Under the pieces are notes generated by a model that did not search any database, was not told the origin of the DNA, and saw nothing but the letters and a program-made list of their open reading frames with translations. The position numbers and the translations under genes were made by a program. Below, piece by piece: positions 17,389 through 25,513 of a stretch of 59,312 nt of DNA (position 1 is the stretch's first letter; the number at the start of each line of letters is the position of its first letter). Source of the DNA: JAKAGZ01 sp964412105 (GTDB lineage Bacteria > Bacteroidota > Ignavibacteria > Ignavibacteriales > Ignavibacteriaceae); assembly GCA_964412105.1 (NCBI GenBank), contig CAYPNM010000018.1:1-59312 (forward strand). Direction: 5' to 3'.

Positions 17389-19752
17389 TTAATCGGCTTT
17401 ATCTTGAGTATTGTCATCTCCTTCATCTTTTGCAGAAGGTTTTTTAACCTTTTCGAGTTCGAAGATTTTAGTCCATTCCTCCTCACTCAAAATTTTGGAA
17501 AACGCATCGGCTCCAATTGTACCAAATTTTTGCCTGTCAAGCATACCTTTTGCAAATAAAACACTTCGAATTTTTTCATCGAGAGTGTTTATTGTAAAAT
17601 AGTTTAATATTGTAATGGGTTTGTTTGCAAAATTCTTGATTCTATTTTCCAGATCCCATTTCAATACCGGCGTCCACCATTGATCAAAGTGAATTATATA
17701 TGGAGCATAACCTATATGAGGTTGAGTTTTTATAATCTGAGTATCAGCAAGCAATGCGGTAATGGAAGCGTCTTTTTCGAAATCTATAATAGCCCTAGTT
17801 AATGCCGTAGGCGTCATACCCTGAGAATATTTCCTATAACTGATACCCTCTCTTTCGAAAAGCATGGTCAATTTTTGAATTCCCGCTTTATCATATTGAG
17901 AAAATATGATAACCTTTTTGTTAAAACTTTTTATCGAATTAATGTGGTTTAATAGTAGTTTTGTCTTTTTACTATCAATATTGTCAGCAGGAAAGTTGGA
18001 TGACTGGTTAAGCTGATGTATGTAGAAGAAGAGCTGTGATTGGAAGCGAAATGGATTTCCTGTAGCCTGAATGTCCTGCAAGCTGTTTTTAGCGTGGAAC
18101 AAAGCTTGATGAAATTCATCTCTATGTTCCTCTTCCAAATCTACCCAGTAATCAGATTCTATAACATCAGAAAGTTGTGGCCTAGTTTCATCAAACTTGT
18201 AACTTAATAAAATATCAGGGTTCAATTCATTTGATATATTTTCAGCATAATCTTTTTTATTCAGATTAGTGATGATCCAGTTAAATTTAGGTTTTATTAG
18301 ATCAATAACCTTTACAAGTTCATTTTGATAATTTTTAGCTCGTTCTGCATTATCCAGTATTAAGCATTCAAATTTTTTAAGAAGATCCTTTTTTAGCTTT
18401 TTAGAGCCTAAAGCTTGTAAAAGTACTTCGTATGAAATTATTTTAATCTGAGAATTATCAGAAAGGGCTGCATTAAAATCAGTAGTTTTTGAATCTAGCA
18501 AACCGGGATTTAATTCCGGAGTGAACTTTTGTAATTTCTCCAACCAATCAAACTGGCTAACGGTTTTTGATGATATTGAAATATTGTCATTTGAATTTTC
18601 ATCAGTAACAACCAAGCAGTGTTTAATTTCTCTTTTTTTAATAAGATATCTAATTCCAAAAATTGCCTGAACTGTTTTTCCAGTCTGAGGAGCATTAGAA
18701 AGTAAAACTTTTGAGTTTGAGGTCAGAAATTTAACACCTTTCAACTGAAAGGAATAAAGACCTTTAAACAAGAGTTCCTCTTCTTCCGGAGAAATATGCG
18801 TTTTAGGTTGAATAATTTTATCTATTTCATTAACAAGAAAAGCCTTAGTAGCTCTTTCCTTTTGGGAAGGTTCCGAAGAATCTTTTTCATAAAAAACGGA
18901 TAGTTCTGTCTTTACCGGCTCATTAAATTCCGGTACCTTAATTTTAACCTGTTGTGCATTCCACGGAAACAATTCACCGTGTAATGTAAAATTGCTGGAA
19001 GTAATTTGTGGATTGAATTCAAAGGGAGAATACAGGTGTTCTTTTAACTTAAGTTCCTGTTCGTTGATTCTTTTCAGCTCTATAGTTTTATCAAGTAATT
19101 CAATTTTGGTACTTTCTATTGGATTATCTGATTTGGAATGTTCAAGCTGCGTTAACAATTCAAGGTTATATATTTCAGGTTTCAAACGTGAAAGACAATC
19201 TATTATCTCCGGTTCTTTGATGTAATAATTAATTGTTTTAGTACTTTCAGTTTTTGATTTGGATTTATTTGGGTAATTATCGGAGTTAAGTAAATGCTTT
19301 TCGAGATTAATAATCTCTGAGGTTAACTCTCCTGAAATATCTTTCTTCTTTTGTTCTTTTATATTGAAATGTATGGCTGTCCCTTCAACAGTAATTTTGG
19401 CCGCAAAGGTTTGCCTGAGATCCTGATCGAAAGATATTTTGATGTTGGAAACAGAGATATTCCCGAAATCAAAAAATACCGGATTTGTTCTTGATTTCAA
19501 TAGAAGCTTTCTTTGAGTTAACTTAAATGTTTTAATCTTATTAAAATTAAATGTAAAAGGCGAAATTTGTTCTGAAGCTTCTATTTCTAAACTACCATAT
19601 TCGGTTCTCCAAAGCTCTGAATGTAAAGATTCAATTTCCACGAATTCAGTGCTAACAGGGCGCAATAATTTTAGCCATAAGAAAGTTTCTGTTTCATCAA
19701 TTCTTGAAATTGATGTCGCAACCTTTTCTCTTATTCTTTTTGAAATGGACAT
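17389..19752 (-). CDS. SNF2-like helicase-related protein with degenerate ATPase motifs
   Basis: 787 residues. Residues 1-320 are a beta-rich region of unknown family. From about 330 the order of SNF2 helicase motifs can be followed. Motif I, LSNAPQTGKTV (352-361), keeps GKT. Motif II is LILDNAE (464-470) where DEAH is expected, so the catalytic Glu is Asn. Motif III is ITNLNK instead of TGTP. In the second RecA domain, FSQY (617-620) and DQWWTPVLKWDLENRIKNF (690-708) match the SNF2 'DPWWNP...R' block, but its GxGLNL and HRIGQ segments are altered. It ends with an acidic tail. It may bind ATP without turnover. The start is coupled (TAATG) to the upstream 177-residue gene. Confidence 0.75.
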   Translation of the reverse strand: MSISKRIREKVATSISRIDETETFLWLKLLRPVSTEFVEIESLHSELWRTEYGSLEIEASEQISPFTFNFNKIKTFKLTQRKLLLKSRTNPVFFDFGNISVSNIKISFDQDLRQTFAAKITVEGTAIHFNIKEQKKKDISGELTSEIINLEKHLLNSDNYPNKSKSKTESTKTINYYIKEPEIIDCLSRLKPEIYNLELLTQLEHSKSDNPIESTKIELLDKTIELKRINEQELKLKEHLYSPFEFNPQITSSNFTLHGELFPWNAQQVKIKVPEFNEPVKTELSVFYEKDSSEPSQKERATKAFLVNEIDKIIQPKTHISPEEEELLFKGLYSFQLKGVKFLTSNSKVLLSNAPQTGKTVQAIFGIRYLIKKREIKHCLVVTDENSNDNISISSKTVSQFDWLEKLQKFTPELNPGLLDSKTTDFNAALSDNSQIKIISYEVLLQALGSKKLKKDLLKKFECLILDNAERAKNYQNELVKVIDLIKPKFNWIITNLNKKDYAENISNELNPDILLSYKFDETRPQLSDVIESDYWVDLEEEHRDEFHQALFHAKNSLQDIQATGNPFRFQSQLFFYIHQLNQSSNFPADNIDSKKTKLLLNHINSIKSFNKKVIIFSQYDKAGIQKLTMLFEREGISYRKYSQGMTPTALTRAIIDFEKDASITALLADTQIIKTQPHIGYAPYIIHFDQWWTPVLKWDLENRIKNFANKPITILNYFTINTLDEKIRSVLFAKGMLDRQKFGTIGADAFSKILSEEEWTKIFELEKVKKPSAKDEGDDNTQDKAD

Positions 19753-20285
19753 TAATCACCCATTTTTTGCAGGTGCACCTGTTCGCATGCTATTTTAAGT
19801 CGTTCAAATGGTTCCAAGAGATTTCTGTCTTCAGCAATAGATTTTAGATTATCTTTTATTTGTGGCAATTCCGATTCATATTTTTTAGAGATTTCTGCAT
19901 AGATTTTAATATTATCCCGGTTGTTTGTTATCAATTCCTCTTTAGCAGAACCTTCCCGTGAAACAGTTTCATTTTTATCGAAAAGCCTGACAACTCTCAC
20001 TCCTTGTCTGTCGTTTGCGGCAAGGAAAAGAGGATTTCGCACAATAATGAGATCCAGATCAAGACTTACAGCATTTAGTAATGGAGCAGAAATTAATTCA
20101 ACCAGTATGTGCTCCATCAATACTTTTCCATAGAGTGTTCTTTGAAAATTAGTAGGAGTAATCGGAGCAGTAACTCTGAATTCAACTGGTTTTGTATCCA
20201 TATCAGTTACAAGAATAGCACCCATTATTCCTTCTTTGTCGCTAAGGGTGTAGGATTCCAAAAATGCCAAATTAGTTAGTTCCAT
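19752..20285 (-). CDS. Unrecognised 177-residue protein, coupled to the SNF2-like gene
   Basis: Function unknown. The N-terminal two thirds look like mixed alpha/beta (TLSDKEGIMGAILVTDMD; VSLDLDLIIVRNPLFLAAND). The last 60 residues are predominantly helical and charged (NRDNIKIYAEISKKYESEL; DRNLLEPFERLKIACEQV). There is no signal peptide, membrane segment or Cys cluster. Its TAA stop shares a base with the ATG of the SNF2-like gene (TAATG), a strong sign of translational coupling and of a joint role. ATG start at 20285 (MELTNLAFLESYTL). Preceded by a 253-base non-coding interval. Confidence 0.8.
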   Translation of the reverse strand: MELTNLAFLESYTLSDKEGIMGAILVTDMDTKPVEFRVTAPITPTNFQRTLYGKVLMEHILVELISAPLLNAVSLDLDLIIVRNPLFLAANDRQGVRVVRLFDKNETVSREGSAKEELITNNRDNIKIYAEISKKYESELPQIKDNLKSIAEDRNLLEPFERLKIACEQVHLQKMGD

Positions 20286-20538
20286 AATTCACCTTATTTT
20301 ATTTGACTAAAATAATTTATTTCCGAAAATAATTTTAAGAAATAGTTGAAAGCAAACCTGTTGAATTGGCAATAATAATATTTGAAATGCCCTGCTGTGA
20401 AATTCCCTCGGACGGAATTTCAGGATAGAGAAATGTTTATTTCTTGGTTATCTATATAATGCATTTTTTTCAGTTATGCAAGTGGTTACCCCGAAAAATA
20501 TTCACAGGGTGCAATTTTAGAGTTTTATAAAGTAAATT
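20286..20538. other. Intergenic region between the SNF2-like pair and the histidine kinase
   Basis: 253 bases without a credible gene. It is downstream of the histidine kinase and upstream of the 177-residue gene, both on the minus strand. It holds a nine-base-pair inverted repeat at 20398-20422. Confidence 0.5.
20398..20422. repeat. Inverted repeat TGAAATTCC / GGAATTTCA
   Basis: A perfect nine-base-pair stem with a seven-base loop (CTCGGAC). No U-tract follows on either strand, so it is not a clear terminator. It lies 113-137 bases upstream of the coupled 177-residue/SNF2-like genes and could be an operator or leader structure; that is inference. Confidence 0.5.
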
Positions 20539-21969
20539 TTATCCGTATATATTTAAAATAATACTTACAGTTGTTTCTCCATTTCTATTAGAATGGATGA
20601 AAATATCCGCTTCATGCCAATTTATTATTGATTTTACTACGGATAAACCCAATCCTGCACCCCCTGTTTTCCTGTTCCTTGACGATTCGATTCTATAAAA
20701 TCTATCAAAAATCTTATTTTCCATTTCCTCCGGTATTCTTTCCCCATTATTTATGATGCAAATTTTCACTTTATTGTCAGAACACTTTTCTGATGATATA
20801 ATTACGTCTTCATTCTCATTGCCATATTTAATAGCATTGTCAATAAGATTTGAGAAAGCCTGAGTCATTAGTCCTTTATCAATATTAATTTTAGGGTTAA
20901 TTCCCATTTTCAGAATAAGTTTTATATCCTTTTCCTTTCCCAGGATTCTTAATGAATGAATTAAAGGTTCCAGATAATCACCTAATGAAACAACTTCTTT
21001 ATTTATTTTAATTAGTGAATTATCAATTTGCGAAATAAAAAATAGATTGTCGATAATCTTAGTTAATCTTAAAATCTCTTCATAATTACTTTTTAAAACT
21101 GCAGTGTATTCATGGGTACTTTTAGTCGATTTTAATGCCACTTCAGTTTCCCCTCGAAGAATGGTTAAAGGTGTCTTTAATTCGTGGGCGGCAGAGATTG
21201 AAAATTGATTCATATAATCAACGGAAGTTTTAATCCTCTTTATCATTTCGTTCATTTTGCGGACGAGTCTGCCGTATTCGTCTGAATACTCTTCTCCTTC
21301 TATCTTATCTTCCAGTTTGTGTGCAGTTATCTCTTCCGTTTTTTTAATGATTGCGTCAATTCTGGACAAGGCTTTTGCGGAAATTAAGATACCTCCAATA
21401 AGTGCGACTATAAAGAATAATGGAGCCAGCAAAATATATATTTGTACAAGACTACTTAGTGTTTGTGAAATATTTTCAAGGGGATAGGCAACAATAATAT
21501 TGTAATTATCCTGATTTAGCTGAGCAACCCTTATCATTTTGCTCGATAATCCCGGATCGCTAAAATCGAAGATGTTATATGTCCCAGTCTTCAGAGGAAA
21601 TGCGAGAGTATCATCTGTAAGGTTGAATGATCTAAATATTATCTTATTCTTGTAAAAAATTTCTATATAATTATTTCTCTGATTTAGAATAACATCATCA
21701 TAAATAATATCCCATACAAGATCACTTTGTGACTGGTAAACGGAATCCGGCTGAAAGTTTTCGATATCGAAGTGTTTTTCCATTACGGTTCTCAGAATAG
21801 TATTTGCCTGACTCTTTAAACTTGTATCAAGTCTGTATAAAAGACTGTTATATAATGAAACATAAATTATTATTCCAAACAGGATTTCCAAAAGCAGGAA
21901 AATACCGGAATACCAAAGTGAAGTTTTAAACCTTGTGGAAGAAACAAATATTCTTAGCTTTTCATACAT
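20539..21969 (-). CDS. Sensor histidine kinase (HAMP, HisKA, HATPase)
   Basis: 476 residues. TM1 is at about 21-40 and TM2 at about 174-197, enclosing an extracytoplasmic sensor of roughly 130 residues with no recognisable ligand signature. HAMP follows (SAKALSRIDAIIKKTEEI). The HisKA box is SISAAHELKTPLTILRGE with phospho-accepting H262. The ATPase has N-box FSNLIDNAIKYGN, G1-like NNGERIPEE, F-box FDRFYRIE and G2 GAGLGLSVVK. It starts 35 bases after the response regulator stop, so the pair forms one operon. All catalytic residues look intact. The signal sensed cannot be read from sequence. Confidence 0.94.
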   Translation of the reverse strand: MYEKLRIFVSSTRFKTSLWYSGIFLLLEILFGIIIYVSLYNSLLYRLDTSLKSQANTILRTVMEKHFDIENFQPDSVYQSQSDLVWDIIYDDVILNQRNNYIEIFYKNKIIFRSFNLTDDTLAFPLKTGTYNIFDFSDPGLSSKMIRVAQLNQDNYNIIVAYPLENISQTLSSLVQIYILLAPLFFIVALIGGILISAKALSRIDAIIKKTEEITAHKLEDKIEGEEYSDEYGRLVRKMNEMIKRIKTSVDYMNQFSISAAHELKTPLTILRGETEVALKSTKSTHEYTAVLKSNYEEILRLTKIIDNLFFISQIDNSLIKINKEVVSLGDYLEPLIHSLRILGKEKDIKLILKMGINPKINIDKGLMTQAFSNLIDNAIKYGNENEDVIISSEKCSDNKVKICIINNGERIPEEMENKIFDRFYRIESSRNRKTGGAGLGLSVVKSIINWHEADIFIHSNRNGETTVSIILNIYG

Positions 21970-22004
21970 AGGTTATTCAGCAGGTGCATAGAAATAATTT
22001 TAAT

Positions 22005-22676
22005 TTAATCGTCTTTTATTATGTAGCCTACACCTCTGATAGTGTGTATCAACGGAGTAGCTGAGCCTGGTTCAATTTTTGTTCTTAGCTTATTTATAAA
22101 TACATCAATTATATTTGTTTCTGTATCAAAATGGTAATCGTAAACGTGTTCAACAAGTTTTGTACGGGAAACCACTTTATTCTTATTTCTGAGTAAGTAT
22201 TCAAGGATTGAAAATTCTTTTTGCGTAAGTATAATTTCGATTCCATCTTTAATTACTCTGTGCGAAATAAGATCCAGAGTTATTCCTTTAACTTTTAGGG
22301 TTGATACTTTTGCTTTTTCGTTTCTTCTAAGTAAAGCTCGAATGCGGGCGAGCAATTCTTCAAAAGCAAACGGTTTAGTCAGATAGTCATCTGCTCCCGC
22401 ATCCAGCCCCTCTATTTTAGAATCTGTGCTGTCTCTAATAGTAAGCATAAGAATTGGAGTAGGAATTTTTCTTTTTCTGAGTTCTCTCGTTAGGGTCATA
22501 CCGTCTATGAAAGGAAGCATTATATCCATAATGATCAAGTCATAGTCTTCATTTTCCGCCAGCTTTAGGCCTTCTTTACCATCAGAGGCAATGTCAGCAG
22601 CATAATACTCTTCTTCCAAACCTTTCTTTATGAAAGACGCAACTTTCTTTTCATCTTCAATTATTAGTATTCTCAT
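22005..22676 (-). CDS. OmpR/PhoB-family response regulator
   Basis: 223 residues. The receiver domain begins MRILIIEDEKKVASF; D51 in LIIMDIMLPFIDGM is the phospho-acceptor, and Thr and Lys fall in MLTIRDSTDSK and DYLTKPFAFEEL. The C-terminal winged helix (LISHRVIKDG; LTQKEFSILEYLLRNKNKVV; HVYDYHFDTETNIIDVFINK) binds DNA. The cognate kinase follows directly. A terminator-like hairpin ends only 15 bases upstream of its start, so its transcript either reads through from the Lys/Thr-rich gene or begins inside that hairpin region. Confidence 0.95.
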   Translation of the reverse strand: MRILIIEDEKKVASFIKKGLEEEYYAADIASDGKEGLKLAENEDYDLIIMDIMLPFIDGMTLTRELRKRKIPTPILMLTIRDSTDSKIEGLDAGADDYLTKPFAFEELLARIRALLRRNEKAKVSTLKVKGITLDLISHRVIKDGIEIILTQKEFSILEYLLRNKNKVVSRTKLVEHVYDYHFDTETNIIDVFINKLRTKIEPGSATPLIHTIRGVGYIIKDD

Positions 22677-22691
22677 AAAAGAAAAATAGCA

Positions 22692-22719
22692 AAAAGGGGA
22701 GCTAAAAACTCTCCCTTTT
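22692..22719 (-). terminator. Hairpin between the Lys/Thr-rich gene and the response regulator
   Basis: On the minus strand AAAAGGGAG, a nine-base loop, then CTCCCCTTTT with one bulged base. This gives nine base pairs plus a T-run, followed by GCTATTTTTC. It has the form of a weak intrinsic terminator or attenuator placed 15 bases before the response regulator start. Confidence 0.5.
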
Positions 22720-22743
22720 ATGTGGCTGACACTATGGAATCAA

Positions 22744-23085
22744 TTAATTTTTTGTTGGTTCTGTTTTCTCAGTCCTTTTGGACTTTTTCACTTTAAGAGC
22801 TTTATGGGTAGTAGATTTAGAGCGTACTTTCTTTATGATTTTTTTATCAGCAGAAGTCATAGGAGCTTTTTCTGTTTTTGTGGTTTTAATGCTGATTGTT
22901 TTCCTAGTACTGGCCTTTGATTCCGGCTTAACCATTGGTTTAGGGGCTTTTACTGTTTTTGTGATATTTATCTTAGTTGTTTTTACGGGTTTTTTCGTCT
23001 CAGTCTGTTGTGAAAATATTGACGTTAAACCGAAAGCTAATAGTAAAGCAGTTACTAATGCTGTTGAGAAGGGAGTTTTTTTCAT
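22744..23085 (-). CDS. Small secreted Lys/Thr-rich low-complexity protein
   Basis: 113 residues. MKKTPFSTALVTALLLAFGLTSIFSQ is a clear Sec signal peptide, which favours this strand over an equally long frame on the other strand. The mature part is almost entirely Lys, Thr, Ser and Pro (KKPVKTTKINITKTVKAPKP; KKVRSKSTTHKALKVKKS), very basic and presumably unstructured. It lies upstream of a two-component system on the same strand. No family is recognised. A polyanion-binding role, for example LPS or DNA, is only a guess from the charge. Confidence 0.65.
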   Translation of the reverse strand: MKKTPFSTALVTALLLAFGLTSIFSQQTETKKPVKTTKINITKTVKAPKPMVKPESKASTRKTISIKTTKTEKAPMTSADKKIIKKVRSKSTTHKALKVKKSKRTEKTEPTKN

Positions 23086-23361
23086 TTAGATACCTCGGAA
23101 TGTTTTATTATTAAATATTGCTAGAATAACTAAGTGTAACATAGTTAGGTTACATTAATACAATCTTAAAGCAGGATTAATAAAATTTAATGAAGCGCTA
23201 CTATCGGAAGTAATTAAATTTGTTGAAAAATTAAATAAGTGGAAAATTATTAAGAAAAATATTTTGAATATGTTACAATATTAAGAATTTAGCTCTTAAC
23301 TGAAGGATTCAGTAGGATCCTCTTTGAATGAGACTGATATCCATAAAATATATTAACTTAA
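23086..23361. other. Intergenic region, no gene seen
   Basis: 276 AT-rich bases upstream of the Lys/Thr-rich gene. A short inverted repeat (CTGAA-GGA-TTCAG, near 23300) and the palindrome AGGATCCT are the only structures visible. The promoter of the Lys/Thr-rich gene should be here. Confidence 0.4.
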
Positions 23362-24096
23362 TTAAAATTTTGTTTGGAAATTAAAAGAAAACCTTTTAGG
23401 AAGTGTAGGTGAATTGTTTACTCCAACGGAAACCTGCCAGCTAAGTTCATCATTTTGTCCACGGTTATATGCACTAACCAATCTTACAGCGTTAATCATA
23501 CTTATTACCCTGTTAAGTATAAGTGCTCCGGCTACAAATTTTAAATCGTTATAAGCTGATTCACTTGAAGTCCACATATCTTTATATGCGCTTCTTTGAT
23601 TATCATTTTGCCAGTTCCAATAATATTGATCAACGTTGTACATCTTATTGAAATTCCGTTCTAGAGCCTTTTCATTATTGTATTGCAGGATGTTCTGGTA
23701 ATTACCAATGATTGTATAATAAGCATCATCTTTACCTGTATTATTTACACCGCCGTAAGAAGCTGCATAGGATTTGTAATCGCTTTTTCTCATGTTTCCG
23801 TAGGAATAAAAACCAATGTAGGTTCCCCATAATAAAGCATCAGTAATTGTAAAATATTTGCCGCTTGAATAATCTCCTGCATAGAGCTCTCCCATTCCCG
23901 GCAACAATAATGAGTATAAAATTGCCAAGCCAACCTTCTTCTTATCAGATCCCAGCTGAAAATTTGATGAGTAATTATTTTTAACAGAGACAGTTAGGTG
24001 TTGGGAATCAGATTTAAGTTTTAGAATGTTTTGCTTAGGTGATTGAGCATATATTAAACTACTTATAAATATAGAAAACAGAAAAAACTTTTTCAT
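23362..24096 (-). CDS. Secreted or membrane-associated protein, DUF5683-like
   Basis: 244 residues with signal peptide MKKFFLFSIFISSLIYAQ. The segment GLAILYSLLLPGMGELYAGD followed by GKYFTITDALLWGTYIGFY resembles the 'PGxGQxY.g...kg' membrane segment of DUF5683-like proteins. A Tyr/Asn-rich middle (NYQNILQYNNEKALERNFNK; DQYYWNWQNDNQRSAYKDMW) and a hydrophobic helix (GALILNRVISMINAVRLVSA) follow. Function unknown; probably envelope-associated. It follows mtaB on the same strand after 31 bases. Confidence 0.7.
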   Translation of the reverse strand: MKKFFLFSIFISSLIYAQSPKQNILKLKSDSQHLTVSVKNNYSSNFQLGSDKKKVGLAILYSLLLPGMGELYAGDYSSGKYFTITDALLWGTYIGFYSYGNMRKSDYKSYAASYGGVNNTGKDDAYYTIIGNYQNILQYNNEKALERNFNKMYNVDQYYWNWQNDNQRSAYKDMWTSSESAYNDLKFVAGALILNRVISMINAVRLVSAYNRGQNDELSWQVSVGVNNSPTLPKRFSFNFQTKF

Positions 24097-24127
24097 AAAT
24101 CAGAAATAAATTTAAGTAATATGGGAG

Positions 24128-25447
24128 TCAGGCTACCAGTTCAACATCCTTGTTTACAATTGTGCCTGTGCAAATATCATTGGTTGTATTGGTGATTTTA
24201 ACATCCGCAAATTTATTAATCAGCGATTTGTTAAATATATTTGAAACTCTTACATAATTTGCTGAAAATCCTTTTATAAATCCACTCATATTTTCCCCTT
24301 CAAAGAGTATTTCCAGGTTCTTACCTTTCATTGAATGATAGAAATGATTCCTTTTCTTTTCACTTAAAATCCTGAGCATATTGCTCCTTCTTTTCCTTTC
24401 GTGAAGTTCAACTTTTCCATCCAGTAATATTGCCTTTGTATCGGGTCTTTCCGAGTAAGTAAATACGTGAAGGTATGAAACAGGTAGTTCTTTTATAAAG
24501 CTAAACGTTTTCATAAAATCATCTTCCGTTTCACCCGGGAATCCTGTTATTACATCCATTCCAATTCCTAGATCTCTTATTTTGCTTTTTGCTTTATGTA
24601 TCAATCTTGAATAATCATCAACGTTATATCTTCGCTTCATTGCCTTCAATATTTTCGGACTTCCACTCTGCAAAGGTATATGAAAATGGTTACAAATTTT
24701 TTCATTATCCGCAGTTAAAGTAATAATATCATCGCTTAAAAGATTTGGCTCAATAGAACTTATTCTGATTCTAAATTTACCTGGCACCTGGACCATTCTT
24801 TTTAGAAGTTTAAACAAATCTGTTTCAATAGATTTCCCATAATCTCCGACATTTACACCAGTCAAAATAATTTCTTTATATCCCTCATTTATCAGATGTT
24901 TAAATTCTGAGAGCACGGTATCAGGAGCAAGGCTGCGACTTTTTCCTCTTGCGAGAGGAATTGTGCAAAATGTACATTTATAATCGCATCCATCCTGTAT
25001 TTTAAAATAAGCCCGAGTTCTGCCATCGGCATCAGTAGAGTGTGCCTGACCGAAGTGATTAAGTTCATTTGCAGGGGAAACATATATACAGGATAATTCT
25101 TTCTTATCAAAATTTTCAATTGTCGAAAAAAGATTAAATTTTTCTTTACTGCCCATAACAGCATCTACACCTTTGATCCGGGCAATTTCTTCGGGACGGA
25201 GCTGGGCATAACAGCCTGTAACGATAACATAAGCATCGGGATTTTGTCGAAGGGCACGCCTTACCAGCTGACGGCATTCTCTTTCAGCGTTTTCAGTCAC
25301 TGTACAGGTATTAAGCACATAGACGTCGGCATTCTCTTTAAAATCTACTATGTCAAATCCATTATTAAGGAATTCATTACCAATAGTAGATGTCTCTGAA
25401 AAATTCAATTTACATCCAACGGTATGTAATGCAACTTTTTGTGGCAT
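24128..25447 (-). CDS. mtaB: tRNA t6A37 methylthiotransferase
   Basis: Radical SAM enzyme that adds a methylthio group to N6-threonylcarbamoyladenosine at tRNA position 37. The N-terminal UPF0004 domain carries three cluster cysteines (C12 in HTVGCKLN, C48 in LNTCTVT, C79 in VTGCYAQ). The radical SAM cluster is C154/C158/C161 in QDGCDYKCTFCTIPLARG. A TRAM-like C-terminal segment (LEILFEGENMSGFIKGFS) follows. The short N-terminus and HTVGCKLNFSETS favour MtaB over MiaB or RimO. The 439-residue length is normal. The rpsA terminator lies just upstream. Confidence 0.92.
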   Translation of the reverse strand: MPQKVALHTVGCKLNFSETSTIGNEFLNNGFDIVDFKENADVYVLNTCTVTENAERECRQLVRRALRQNPDAYVIVTGCYAQLRPEEIARIKGVDAVMGSKEKFNLFSTIENFDKKELSCIYVSPANELNHFGQAHSTDADGRTRAYFKIQDGCDYKCTFCTIPLARGKSRSLAPDTVLSEFKHLINEGYKEIILTGVNVGDYGKSIETDLFKLLKRMVQVPGKFRIRISSIEPNLLSDDIITLTADNEKICNHFHIPLQSGSPKILKAMKRRYNVDDYSRLIHKAKSKIRDLGIGMDVITGFPGETEDDFMKTFSFIKELPVSYLHVFTYSERPDTKAILLDGKVELHERKRRSNMLRILSEKKRNHFYHSMKGKNLEILFEGENMSGFIKGFSANYVRVSNIFNKSLINKFADVKITNTTNDICTGTIVNKDVELVA

Positions 25448-25470
25448 AAAATGGACAGTTTAAAATTTAA

Positions 25471-25494
25471 AGAGCGGGAAAAATTTCCCGCTCT
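25471..25494 (-). terminator. Intrinsic terminator of rpsA
   Basis: AGAGCGGGAA and its complement TTCCCGCTCT form a ten-base-pair, GC-rich stem with a four-base loop, 20 bases after the rpsA stop. It is followed on the minus strand by TTAAATTTTAAA. mtaB begins right behind it. Confidence 0.65.
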
Positions 25495-25513
25495 CAAGAT
25501 AATTATTCGGAGA

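Noticed and set aside
22778..23089. A 103-codon frame on the plus strand opposite the Lys/Thr-rich gene
   Set aside because: The minus-strand frame has a textbook signal peptide and sits in line with its neighbours; the plus-strand frame is its composition shadow.
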